Shown: positions 1 through 7,022 of the stretch, in pieces
How the letters are laid out: each line of letters opens with the position of its first letter
How positions within the stretch are numbered: position 1 is the stretch's first letter
Origin: Deferribacteraceae bacterium V6Fe1
GTDB lineage: Bacteria; Chrysiogenota; Deferribacteres; Deferribacterales; Deferrivibrionaceae
Reading direction: 5' to 3'
DNA: 64,000 nt
NCBI GenBank assembly: GCA_022813675.1
Contig: CP063375.1
Location: 880,001 to 944,000 of the forward strand
Notes under the pieces: model-generated
Databases searched by the model: none
The model's input: the letters and a program-made list of their open reading frames with translations, nothing else
What the model was told of the DNA's origin: nothing
Translations under genes and position numbers: made by a program

Positions 1-477
1 TTATATCCGCCGATGTCAAATAAGGTTGACCATGAGGCTGAGCTTGCGGTTGTTATCGGCAAAAAATGCAGCCAGGTCTCCGAAAAAGATGCTATGAAAT
101 ATGTGTTTGGTTATACCTGCTTAAATGATATCACTGCAAGAGACATACAAAAGAAGGAAAACAAATTTACAAGAGCAAAGTCATTTGACACTTTTGCCCC
201 ATTCGGCCCTTTTATTGAAACCGACTTTGACTATGAGAATGTCGGAGTAAGGTGCAGGGTAAACGGAGAAATTAGGCAAGATGGCAATACAAAAGATATG
301 ATTTTTAAAATACCTTTTCTTATTTCATTTATTTCAAACGTAATGACCCTTCTGCCGGGTGATATTATCGCCACAGGCACACCATCTGGGGTTGGCGGGC
401 TCAATATAGGGGATACCGTTGAAATTGAGATTGATGGGCTTGGAAAATTAATTAATTATGTCAAAGCAAGAAATTAA
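1..477 (+). CDS. Fumarylacetoacetate hydrolase family protein (C-terminal part)
   Basis: The reading frame is open from the first base, so the N-terminus lies outside the window. The visible part has the FAH-family core. There is an EAELAVVIGK metal-ligand segment, a GYTCLNDITARD stretch, a SFDTFAPFGP loop and a C-terminal TGTPSGVG motif. Members hydrolyse or isomerise acylpyruvates and related 2-oxo acids using a divalent metal; many are oxaloacetate tautomerases or fumarylpyruvate hydrolases, and I cannot tell which substrate applies here. It overlaps the next gene by 20 bp, so the two are probably cotranscribed. The family assignment is firm and the reaction is not. Confidence 0.85.
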   Translation, partial: LYPPMSNKVDHEAELAVVIGKKCSQVSEKDAMKYVFGYTCLNDITARDIQKKENKFTRAKSFDTFAPFGPFIETDFDYENVGVRCRVNGEIRQDGNTKDMIFKIPFLISFISNVMTLLPGDIIATGTPSGVGGLNIGDTVEIEIDGLGKLINYVKARN

Positions 478-709
478 GTGCTTTATGTGTGGTGCCTGCT
501 GTGTGGCGTATGATATATCTACGCTAAAAAAGCCGGCAGGCACCCCTTGTGAATTTTTATGCAAAGACGGCAAGTGCGGCAATTATGAAAACAGACCTAA
601 GGTGTGCAGAGATTTTAAACCGGATGAGATATGTGTTCTTATTTCTACACTTGATTTTGAAGACAAGGTTAAGGTGATTCAAAGGATTTATGGTATATCC
701 GAAGAATAG
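458..709 (+). CDS. YkgJ-type cysteine-cluster protein
   Basis: A small protein of 83 residues. It has an N-terminal CFMCGACC cluster and further cysteines (CEFLCKDGKC, then RPKVCRDF). This is the pattern of the YkgJ/UPF0153 family, thought to bind zinc or an iron-sulfur cluster. Its function is not established. The start overlaps the end of the FAH-family gene by 20 bp, and it ends one base before the convergent regulator gene, so it is the last gene of its operon. The family usually has 80-130 residues, so this one is complete. Confidence 0.75.
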   Translation: MSKQEIKCFMCGACCVAYDISTLKKPAGTPCEFLCKDGKCGNYENRPKVCRDFKPDEICVLISTLDFEDKVKVIQRIYGISEE

Positions 710-710
710 A

Positions 711-1376
711 TTACTGCTTTCGGTAGAGAGATTTTCTTAAAAAGCTATACATTTTTTCTTCATCCAATTTAAATGTAATTTCTGGTATCTTATCGGTGTC
801 AAGCGTATAAATTACCTCCTCCTTTTCCAAAACAAAGAGAGCTTTTAATATTTCCGGCTGATCCAAGTGCATCATTTCTGTTAGTTTTTTTAGGTGAATC
901 CCTATATTTTTAATTTTTTTGTTCACAAATGTGTCAATCAGGTAAAAACATATTGTCGATATCAATTTATATTCCAGTGCGTTAGCGTATTTATTGTTAA
1001 TTTCGTTCAATCTCTCAATGAGTGAGCTCATTACTGAAAAATTAAATTTAGGTATTTTGGATGCCGCCTGCAAAAATGTATTCTTTGAAAAAGCTATTAC
1101 TTCCACAGGTGTTTTGGCTCTGACCGATGCTGACCTTTTGTTTTCGAGAAATACAGCCATTTCACCAAATATGCTTATGTCACTTATGGTATTTATTACA
1201 TAAAGTGAGCCTGCATCATCTTGCTTCAATATCTCAAGGGTGCCGTTTTTTAAAACATATACAGAACCCGCATCGTCCCCTTCTTTAAAAATAAACGTCC
1301 CTGGTGTAAACTTTTCAATTTTTCCTGATTTTTCCAACAATTTGAGTATGTTGTCATCAATACTAATATTTTTCAT
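711..1376 (-). CDS. Cyclic nucleotide-binding (Crp/Fnr-like) regulator
   Basis: The protein has 221 residues. Residues about 10-125 form a cNMP-binding beta-barrel with the typical pattern FKEGDDAGSVYVLKNGTLEI, FGEMAVF and RSASVRAKT. The C-terminal part (about 150-215) looks like a Crp-type winged helix, with the probable recognition region KKLTEMMHLDQPEILKALF. The start is supported by AGGGGTCGAG just upstream of the ATG. It is transcribed divergently from the tRNA cluster and converges with the YkgJ-like gene. It is likely a transcription factor responding to a nucleotide or other small ligand; the ligand and targets are unknown. The HTH is weaker than the sensor domain, so a pure sensor role is possible. 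Confidence 0.75.
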   Translation of the reverse strand: MKNISIDDNILKLLEKSGKIEKFTPGTFIFKEGDDAGSVYVLKNGTLEILKQDDAGSLYVINTISDISIFGEMAVFLENKRSASVRAKTPVEVIAFSKNTFLQAASKIPKFNFSVMSSLIERLNEINNKYANALEYKLISTICFYLIDTFVNKKIKNIGIHLKKLTEMMHLDQPEILKALFVLEKEEVIYTLDTDKIPEITFKLDEEKMYSFLRKSLYRKQ

Positions 1377-1429
1377 CTCGACCCCTGAACATATTTTAGC
1401 ACATAAATATACTTTGACGCAAAAAAATG

Positions 1430-1456
1430 TTGACTTTTTTAAGGTGTTTTGATAAT
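1430..1456 (+). promoter_or_regulatory. Candidate promoter of the tRNA cluster
   Basis: A TTGACT box at 1430-1435 and a GATAAT box at 1451-1456 are separated by 15 bp and lie about 35 bp ahead of tRNA-Arg. The spacing is shorter than the usual 17 bp, so this is a moderate-confidence sigma-70-like call. Confidence 0.4.
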
Positions 1457-1491
1457 GGTATCAGTCCTTGATAAGAGGGGTTTTCTTGTGT

Positions 1492-1565
<74 letters not shown>

Positions 1566-1573
1566 TTTTTTAT

Positions 1574-1647
1574 GGTGGGTGTAGCTCAGTTGGTAGAGCC
1601 CAGGATTGTGGCTCCTGTTGTCGCGGGTTCGATCCCCGTCACTCACC
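1574..1647 (+). tRNA. tRNA-His (GTG)
   Basis: A cloverleaf with anticodon GTG in the loop TTGTGGC. The acceptor GTGGGTG pairs with CACTCAC with one G-T pair. An extra 5' G at 1574 can pair with C73, which is the usual histidine identity feature. Confidence 0.93.
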
Positions 1648-1660
1648 CTTTTATAAGTTT

Positions 1661-1742
1661 GCGAGTGTGGCGGAACTGGTAGACGCGCTAGACTTAGGAT
1701 CTAGTGTCTTTCGGCGTGGGGGTTCAAGTCCCTCCACTCGCA
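1661..1742 (+). tRNA. tRNA-Leu (TAG)
   Basis: An 82-base tRNA with a long variable arm (GTGTCTTTCGGCGT), acceptor GCGAGTG/CACTCGC and discriminator A. The anticodon is TAG in the loop ACTTAGGA. Confidence 0.95.
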
Positions 1743-1751
1743 TAAGTAGCC

Positions 1752-1824
1752 GCGGGTGTAGCTCAGCTGGTAGAGCGCGACCTTGCCAAGGTTGAGGTCG
1801 CCGGTTCGAGTCCGGTCACCCGCT
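1752..1824 (+). tRNA. tRNA-Gly (GCC), integration target of element 1
   Basis: A 73-base tRNA with acceptor GCGGGTG/CACCCGC, anticodon GCC and U73. Its T arm onward (1805-1830) is the left attachment site of element 1, and the same bases recur at 6552-6577. The tRNA itself remains intact. Confidence 0.95.
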
Positions 1825-1830
1825 TTTTTT
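1805..1830 (+). repeat. attL of element 1
   Basis: The 26 bases run from TTCGAG in the T arm to the run of seven T after the tRNA, and match 6552-6577 exactly. The identity continues to 1864 and 6611 (60 bp) because a decayed second element follows the right end. Confidence 0.9.
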
Positions 1831-1925
1831 GCGTCCGTCATTCGGTGTCATATCCTTTCATATTACCTTATTTTACAAATATTTGCAGATATTTTTTGAC
1901 TTTTCATATTTTTGTCAATAACTAT

Positions 1926-2073
1926 TTTTACTCGAAAAAACGAGTAAAAAAACGAGTAAAAAGTCATATTTTGGGCATTCTTTACTCGTTTTTAAGACAA
2001 AGTACTTGTTTATTAGTAATTTGTAAGAAATTTTTATGCTTTTTTACATTTTCTCTCATCAAAACTTTACTCG
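1926..2073. promoter_or_regulatory. Candidate integrase arm-type sites, left end of element 1
   Basis: CGAGTAAAA-type motifs occur at 1926-1934 (reverse), 1941-1950, 1953-1962, 1981-1988 (reverse) and 2066-2073 (reverse), between attL and the integrase start. The same motif recurs near the right end (about 6458-6503). Clustered repeats near both ends of an integrase-borne element are typical of arm-type binding sites for the N-terminal domain; binding itself is inferred. The set is duplicated in element 2. Confidence 0.5.
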
Positions 2074-2107
2074 CAAATATTACAAATAAAAATTGCGAGG
2101 TGTTTTT

Positions 2108-3330
2108 ATGGCAAAGAAGAATATGTCAGAAAAAGAAATTAAGAAACTCAAACCGGTCGAAGGAAATATTTTAAAAGAGAGGGTATCGTATAGGCTGTAT
2201 ATTTATGTTTATGAAAATGGCAGAAAGGTGTGGTATTACCGTCAAAGCAATAATTCTGACAAACTTATTGGTGAATATCCGATAGTTTCATATACCGAAG
2301 CTTTTGACCGTAGAGATAAAATGAGTAATGCAGAAAAAATGGGCATTCCTCTATCATTGGAAATTAAGGTGAATGACATGTTTTATAAGTATTTTGAATT
2401 AAAAAGTAACAGATGGTCCGATTACACAAGAAAAAGAAAGAAGCAAATTTATGAGAAGGACATTAAGCCGATATTGGGTGATATGCTGATACAAAAGGTA
2501 ACGATAAACCACATTTTAAAAGTTGTAAAAGTCATTGAAGACAGAGATGCCCTTCATACATTGGAAAAGGTAGTGGTGATTATTAAGAATATATTTAATA
2601 AAGCAAAAAGCTTTGGTTATATACAAATAAACCCGGCCAGTGAATTGGAAGAGCTTGTAAAAAAACCTGTAAGAAAAAACTATGCCGCTTTAACAGACCC
2701 AGAGGGTATAAGTAACCTTGTAAAAGGTTTAGAGTACTATAAGGGTAATAATATAACAAAAATGGCTTTACAATTTCTTTTGCTAACCGCCCAAAGGAGC
2801 TATACAGTCAGGGCAGCTAAATGGGAAAATATAGATATTGAAAATGGGATTTGGGATATTCCGGCTGAAGATATGAAGATGAAAACACCTTTAAGATTGC
2901 CTTTATCAAATCAGGCAATTAACTTACTGAAGGAAATGAAACAATATACCGGTGATAAAAAGTATATCTTTTACTCATTTTATTCCAAAAGCGGAATATT
3001 AAGTGAAAATACATTTAATTTGGCTTTAAGAAGAATTGGTTTTAGCAGTGATGAAACAGTAGCACATGGACTTAGGACAAGTTTTATGAGCAGTATGGCG
3101 GAAATGGGTTTTCCTGTTGATGTTTTAAATCTTATTCTTGACCATAAAAGAGAAATAAAATTGAGGCAGCTTACAATAGGTCGGAAAGGTTTGAAGATAA
3201 AAAGATGGTATTGCGGGCTTGGGCTGACTATCTTGATAAACTTAAAAAGTCTGAGAGACCGTCAGCTATTAAAATAAAGCTTGCCAAGTCAAGTATAGAA
3301 TCTTACTCAATAGTAGAAAGGGTATCCTAA
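2108..3330 (+). pseudogene. int: P4-type tyrosine integrase, element 1 (frameshift removes catalytic Tyr)
   Basis: The start at 2108 (MAKKN) follows a GCGAGG ribosome site. The N-terminal 90 residues are the arm-binding DUF4102-like domain. The catalytic domain keeps Arg (TAQRS), the HGLR motif and the LDHK histidine. The A-run at 3146-3149 is one base shorter than in element 2 (18465-18469). The frame therefore shifts right after LDHK and the protein ends at 3277, losing the AAYNRSE segment with the nucleophilic tyrosine. The lost frame continues to 3330. As it stands the gene product should be inactive. A homopolymer sequencing error cannot be excluded. Confidence 0.85.
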
Positions 3331-3344
3331 ATGGATATCCTTTT

Positions 3345-3529
3345 TTAATCTTCATTTTTGGCATTTTCAATAAATTCAGTGATATCTGACAACCGCCATA
3401 ATTTAACCCCCATATTTAATTTTATGGGCTTAGGGAATATCCCGGCTTTCATTCCTCTCCTGTAAGTGCTTTCAGAAACCTTAAAATTTGAAGTACATCT
3501 TTTAAGCGAATAAAACCATTATCGTGCAT
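3345..3529 (-). pseudogene. AlpA/excisionase-like regulator, element 1 (frameshifted)
   Basis: This is the counterpart of the intact 61-residue gene at 18665-18850. One A is missing from the run at 3483-3486 (four A here, five in copy 2), which breaks the frame in the helix-turn-helix. It lies tail-to-tail with the integrase, a usual arrangement for recombination-directionality or regulatory genes of P4-like islands. Confidence 0.75.
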
Positions 3530-3590
3530 ACTTACCCCCCATAAAGTTTAGTAGCAATAAGATACCAACGTAAAGTTTACCTGATATAAA

Positions 3591-3610
3591 TTTTGGTTAA
3601 TCAACCAAAA
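3591..3610. promoter_or_regulatory. Inverted repeat upstream of AlpA, candidate operator
   Basis: TTTTGGTT and AACCAAAA face each other around a 4-base centre (AATC), about 60 bp upstream of the AlpA-like start. The same repeat is at 18912-18931. The position fits an autoregulatory site; no binding evidence is available. Confidence 0.4.
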
Positions 3611-3904
3611 TAAGTTTTGATTTTAAATTCGGTTTTTAATGGTTAGATTTTCAAGCTACTCAATATATATATGTTAGCGAAATCCTCCCGACTTTAAGGC
3701 TCGAGATACCCTTGAAAATCTATAAAAACCTACAAAATCGTAGGATAGCAAAGGATACAATCTGCCATAAATGTATTTTGTTGTAGCAGAACCAAATACG
3801 AGACAACTGCAATTTTAAATTGCAAATAGCTCCTTACAGCAGTTTTTCTGTTTTTTCTGTAAAGTTATCTTATTGATAACAATACAAATAACCTAATAAA
3901 ACCA

Positions 3905-4037
3905 CAATTCATTCACATTGTAAATGTGAACGAATTGGGCAAGGTTTTTGATATACTTTTTTATATCATTTACGTTTGAGATATTTAAATCTCTTCGAGA
4001 TTTGTTTTATTTATGTGACACTGCACATAAATAAAAC
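3905..4037. other. Cluster of three strong hairpins (candidate structured RNA or recombination/replication site)
   Basis: Hairpin 1 (3905-3937) has a 6-bp plus 8-bp stem split by one mismatch and the loop GTA. Hairpin 2 (3987-4003) pairs AAATCTC with GAGATTT around TTC. Hairpin 3 (4004-4037) has a perfect 14-bp stem, GTTTTATTTATGTG with CACATAAATAAAAC, and the loop ACACTG; it abuts hairpin 2 directly. All are repeated in element 2 (from about 19226). The function is unknown. Confidence 0.6.
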
Positions 4038-4252
4038 GTTAAATATACAATCACTGTCGACGCAGTTCTCCTGCCTATTTTTTATCTTTAACGAACTCTT
4101 GCTATATAATATAAGCTAGTCAAGTTTTTTTATTAGTTTTTTACAGCATTTGATAAAGTTGCTAAAATTAGAAAGATAACCGAAAACAGTCAGGAATAAT
4201 AGTTTGACTGAGTAAAATTATTTCATAAAAATTTAAAAAATGCGTAATAAAG

Positions 4253-4282
4253 TTGCGATATCTATTTTAAAGGTGGTATAAT
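4253..4282 (+). promoter_or_regulatory. Candidate promoter for the CRISPR transcript, element 1
   Basis: TTGCGA at 4253-4258 and TATAAT at 4277-4282 are 18 bp apart, about 310 bp before the first repeat and pointing into the array. The same boxes occur in element 2. It could instead drive a leader RNA. Confidence 0.45.
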
Positions 4283-4288
4283 TAGAAA

Positions 4289-4592
4289 GAGTTTGCAGCT
4301 TGAAAGCTGAATAAGTTGTGAGTGATAAGTAAAACAAACAATGGTTTTTGTTTTAATTTGGCGACTTGATTTCAAGTTGATTTTTAAAATTTGCTATTTT
4401 TAACGCTTATTGTTAATTGTCAATAAGTTACAGGAAAAGTTAGATAGGTAGAACTTGAAATTTTTAATCGTTATTTATCAATAAGTTACAAAATGGGGTA
4501 TCAAAATTTACAAAGTAGAAAAATTGATACCCCCCCCTTCTTTAAAAATGCCCTTGCAAGTATCTGAAAATATGGTATTAAAAAGGGGTGCT
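4289..4592 (+). promoter_or_regulatory. CRISPR leader, element 1
   Basis: An AT-rich leader directly before repeat 1. It contains a 13-bp direct repeat TCAATAAGTTACA (4420-4432 and 4478-4490) and a 10-bp inverted repeat GGGGTATCAA/TTGATACCCC (4495-4504 and 4524-4533). The orientation is supported by the array itself: spacers unique to this copy are at this end and shared spacers lie further away. Confidence 0.65.
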
Positions 4593-6188
4593 ATTGGAAT
4601 TTATGACCTGACTTGAAGGGATTACGACTTTTCTGCTTGCTCTAAAGCATTTCTAATTTGTTCTTCTATTGGAATTTATGACCTGACTTGAAGGGATTAC
4701 GACTTTAAACCGAGTGTCAGCGGAGGCCCCAGCATCTGCATTGGAATTTATGACCTGACTTGAAGGGATTACGACATTTTACTAAAAAATGATTAAACAC
4801 AAATCGGGAACAACATTGGAATTTATGACCTGACTTGAAGGGATTACGACAGTATATTGAAAACCGGTGGCATGAACAGACGGAGGCACATTGGAATTTA
4901 TGACCTGACTTGAAGGGATTACGACTTATTCTCTTCATCCCACGCTCTGAATTTTATATCTATTGGAATTTATGACCTGACTTGAAGGGATTACGACATT
5001 AAAGACTACTTTACTGTTACTGTTTACAGTAATATTATTGGAATTTATGACCTGACTTGAAGGGATTACGACATTTGCTCATCAAGAGTCCTAAACTCTT
5101 GACCTTTTGATTGGAATTTATGACCTGACTTGAAGGGATTACGACAAAACAGTATTCTTATTTCTTTTAACAAATGGCATCTTATTGGAATTTATGACCT
5201 GACTTGAAGGGATTACGACCCTATGGTTGCCTACAAATATAACTTCTTTATTGTTTTCATTGGAATTTATGACCTGACTTGAAGGGATTACGACTTTTAC
5301 CCAACATGGTCTACAATTCTCCTTGTAAACTCATTGGAATTTATGACCTGACTTGAAGGGATTACGACTAATGCAAGACCCAATGCTTTCATTGTGAAAC
5401 TAAACATATTGGAATTTATGACCTGACTTGAAGGGATTACGACAATGCTTTCATTGTGAAACTAAACATCTCTGCCTCCTTATTGGAATTTATGACCTGA
5501 CTTGAAGGGATTACGACTCCCTTTCCATCGCAAATGCCCACATTATATTCCATCTATTGGAATTTATGACCTGACTTGAAGGGATTACGACATACTTATA
5601 TTTCTGGCAAAGCAGGCTAATAAACTGATTGGAATTTATGACCTGACTTGAAGGGATTACGACCCTTCCAGCTTTGTAAGTGGATGGATATAAGTATATA
5701 ACATTGGAATTTATGACCTGACTTGAAGGGATTACGACTTGTCAGTTTTTGATGAAAAAAAGTGTCTTATATATTAATTGGAATTTATGACCTGACTTGA
5801 AGGGATTACGACTGTTCATACTTCCTCCATATCTCAATTATTTGTTGTTTAATTGGAATTTATGACCTGACTTGAAGGGATTACGACTCATTACTCTCAG
5901 GAACGGCGATGCGCTCTACCTTATAGTATTGGAATTTATGACCTGACTTGAAGGGATTACGACTTTTTACAAGTCTATTTATCATCAGCTTCACCCTCAC
6001 CCAATTGGAATTTATGACCTGACTTGAAGGGATTACGACAATTACTGATTAAATCCCCAGCGTCAGAAATTGTTAAAAATTGGAATTTATGACCTGACTT
6101 GAAGGGATTACGACTTAAGAAAACATCTCTTTCTTCAGCAGTTAGGCTTTCCATTGGAATTTATGACCTGACTTGAAGGGATTACGAC
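4593..6188 (+). CRISPR. CRISPR array 1: 22 repeats, 21 spacers
   Basis: Identical 36-bp repeats begin ATTGGAATTTATGACC and end GAAGGGATTACGAC. Spacers are 36-40 bases. The last 8 bases of the repeat (ATTACGAC) would form the crRNA 5' handle if transcribed from the leader. Variable spacer lengths and the weakly folding repeat fit a class 1 (type III or I) system better than type II, but the subtype is not decided. Spacers 14-17 (5592-5851) are identical and in the same order as spacers 9-12 of array 2; the other 17 are unique. Spacers 11 and 12 overlap by 26 bases. No cas genes are present in the window. Confidence 0.99.
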
Positions 6189-6551
6189 TTATACCGTAAT
6201 GCGAGACTTGTAAATCGTTATCCGGATATTTTTTAATGAAGTTAGGAGATGGCTACAATTTTTCTTATCTATCATTTTTATGACTCTTTTCTGATTTGGT
6301 TATTCGTCTTTTCTCCATTTCTGTTAATGTTAAATGTATAATTATTCCCCAGTAAAAGCCCTTAAAATCGGTAGTGTATAATCAGAATCGCAATAAACCA
6401 GGGTTAAAATTTGCTATTGAAAAATATTCACAATTTAAGCATATTTTACGGGTAAAGTGAGTAAAGTGAGATGATGAAAAATGAGTAAAAAAACGAGTAA
6501 AAATATGTGCGTTACAGAAAAAGTCAATTATAGGAATATGTTAAAGCTTAT
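6189..6551. other. Right end of element 1
   Basis: A 363-bp non-coding stretch after the last repeat. Near its end are TGAGTAAAG (6458-6466), TGAGTAAAAA (6482-6491) and CGAGTAAAAA (6494-6503), matching the left-end arm-type motifs. At least five single-base differences from element 2 are visible here, many more than in the 2.8 kb left part. Confidence 0.6.
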
Positions 6552-6577
6552 TTCGAGTCCGGTCACCCGCTTTTTTT
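6552..6577 (+). repeat. attR of element 1
   Basis: An exact copy of 1805-1830, carrying the TCCGG T-arm version of tRNA-Gly(GCC). Without the element, the tRNA would run straight into what now follows 6577. Confidence 0.9.
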
Positions 6578-6738
6578 GCGTCCGTCATTCGGTGTCATAT
6601 CCTTTCATATTGTAAGTTTATCTTGTTGATAATAAATAACCTGCTTTATCGATTCATCATATTGTAAATATTATTTAATTGGGTAAGGTTTTTGATATAC
6701 TTTTTCCTATCGGTTACATTTGAGATATTCAATTCTCT
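6571..6738. mobile_element. Decayed remnant of a third element copy
   Basis: The bases after attR repeat the left inner end of the element (identical to 1831-1864), then jump to sequence about 75-80% like 3858-3995 of the element by eye. Shared words include AAGGTTTTTGATATACTTTTT-like sequence and TTTGAGATATT. The integrase, AlpA and array are deleted. This is a scar of an older tandem insertion at the same tRNA. Nothing recognisable follows up to the Fic gene apart from an inverted repeat. Confidence 0.7.
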
Positions 6739-7022
6739 GTATATTTTTTATTCTGACATTATATTTTGTATTTATAAGTTCTAAATATCAGTAAAATAAA
6801 TTGATTTAGAGACGCTCAATTTGGAGGCGCTACACCATCAATGATAAAAAGATTTCAAGGGAGATAGGGGCACAATTAAATTGACATTAACGAATAGTAT
6901 GGTAAAAACTTGCAATATAAGTTTAGATGTGTCACGTTTTAAAAATCTGCTTGTTTGCGTGACACAACAAACTATTTGTGATAACTTAAATTAGCGTCTA
7001 AATGATAAAAATAGAGTGACAA
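6739..7022. other. Intergenic region before the Fic gene
   Basis: No ORF is seen. GTGTCACG (6929-6936) and CGTGACAC (6958-6965) form an 8-bp inverted repeat with a 21-base gap, about 60 bp upstream of the Fic start; this is a possible operator. A TTGACA at 6881 could be a -35 box. Confidence 0.4.

Larger units (their letters stand above)
3530..4592. other. Non-coding block of element 1: AlpA operator, hairpin cluster and CRISPR leader
   Basis: About 1060 bp without a credible ORF, nearly identical in element 2 (two base differences seen near 4344 and 4386). It holds an inverted repeat at 3591-3610, three strong hairpins at 3905-4037, a promoter at 4253-4282 and the leader with an inverted repeat at 4495-4533. 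The part at about 3858-3995 is also partly conserved in the decayed remnant at 6609-6738, which suggests a function for that core. Confidence 0.7.
1805..6577. mobile_element. Integrative element 1: integrase, AlpA and CRISPR array, no cas genes
   Basis: The element is bounded by direct repeats that copy the 3' end of tRNA-Gly(GCC), with a repeat offset of 4747 bp. In order it contains arm-type integrase sites, a P4-type integrase (frameshifted), an opposite-strand AlpA-like gene (frameshifted), about 1 kb of non-coding DNA with hairpins and the CRISPR leader, a 22-repeat array and a 363-bp right end. There is no transposase, cas gene, replication gene or structural gene. The second copy at 17125-21301 is nearly identical outside the array. 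Tyrosine integrases using tRNA 3' ends are established knowledge; the CRISPR array being the main cargo is seen directly. Confidence 0.9.

Noticed and set aside
1845-2174. Open frame between tRNA-Gly and the integrase (also 17087-17494)
   Set aside because: It runs through att and arm-site DNA and overlaps the integrase start in another frame. Its composition is not protein-like, and it exists in both copies only because the DNA is duplicated.
4717-4938. Open frame across several CRISPR repeats on the minus strand (and similarly 20043-20288)
   Set aside because: It merely reads repeated units through the array; the repeated peptide RNPFKSGHKFQC or VVIPSSQVINSN is the repeat translated, not a gene.
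4593-6188. Assigning the arrays to type II-C because the reverse-complement repeat starts GTCGTAATCCCTT
   Set aside because: Type II-C arrays have about 30-base spacers and need a nearby tracrRNA and cas9. Here spacers are mostly 36-40 bases and vary in length. A class 1 system is more likely but unproven.
1805-6577. Insertion sequence or transposon as the carrier of the arrays
   Set aside because: There is no transposase, terminal inverted repeat or short target duplication; the boundaries are tRNA-derived att sites and the recombinase is a tyrosine integrase.
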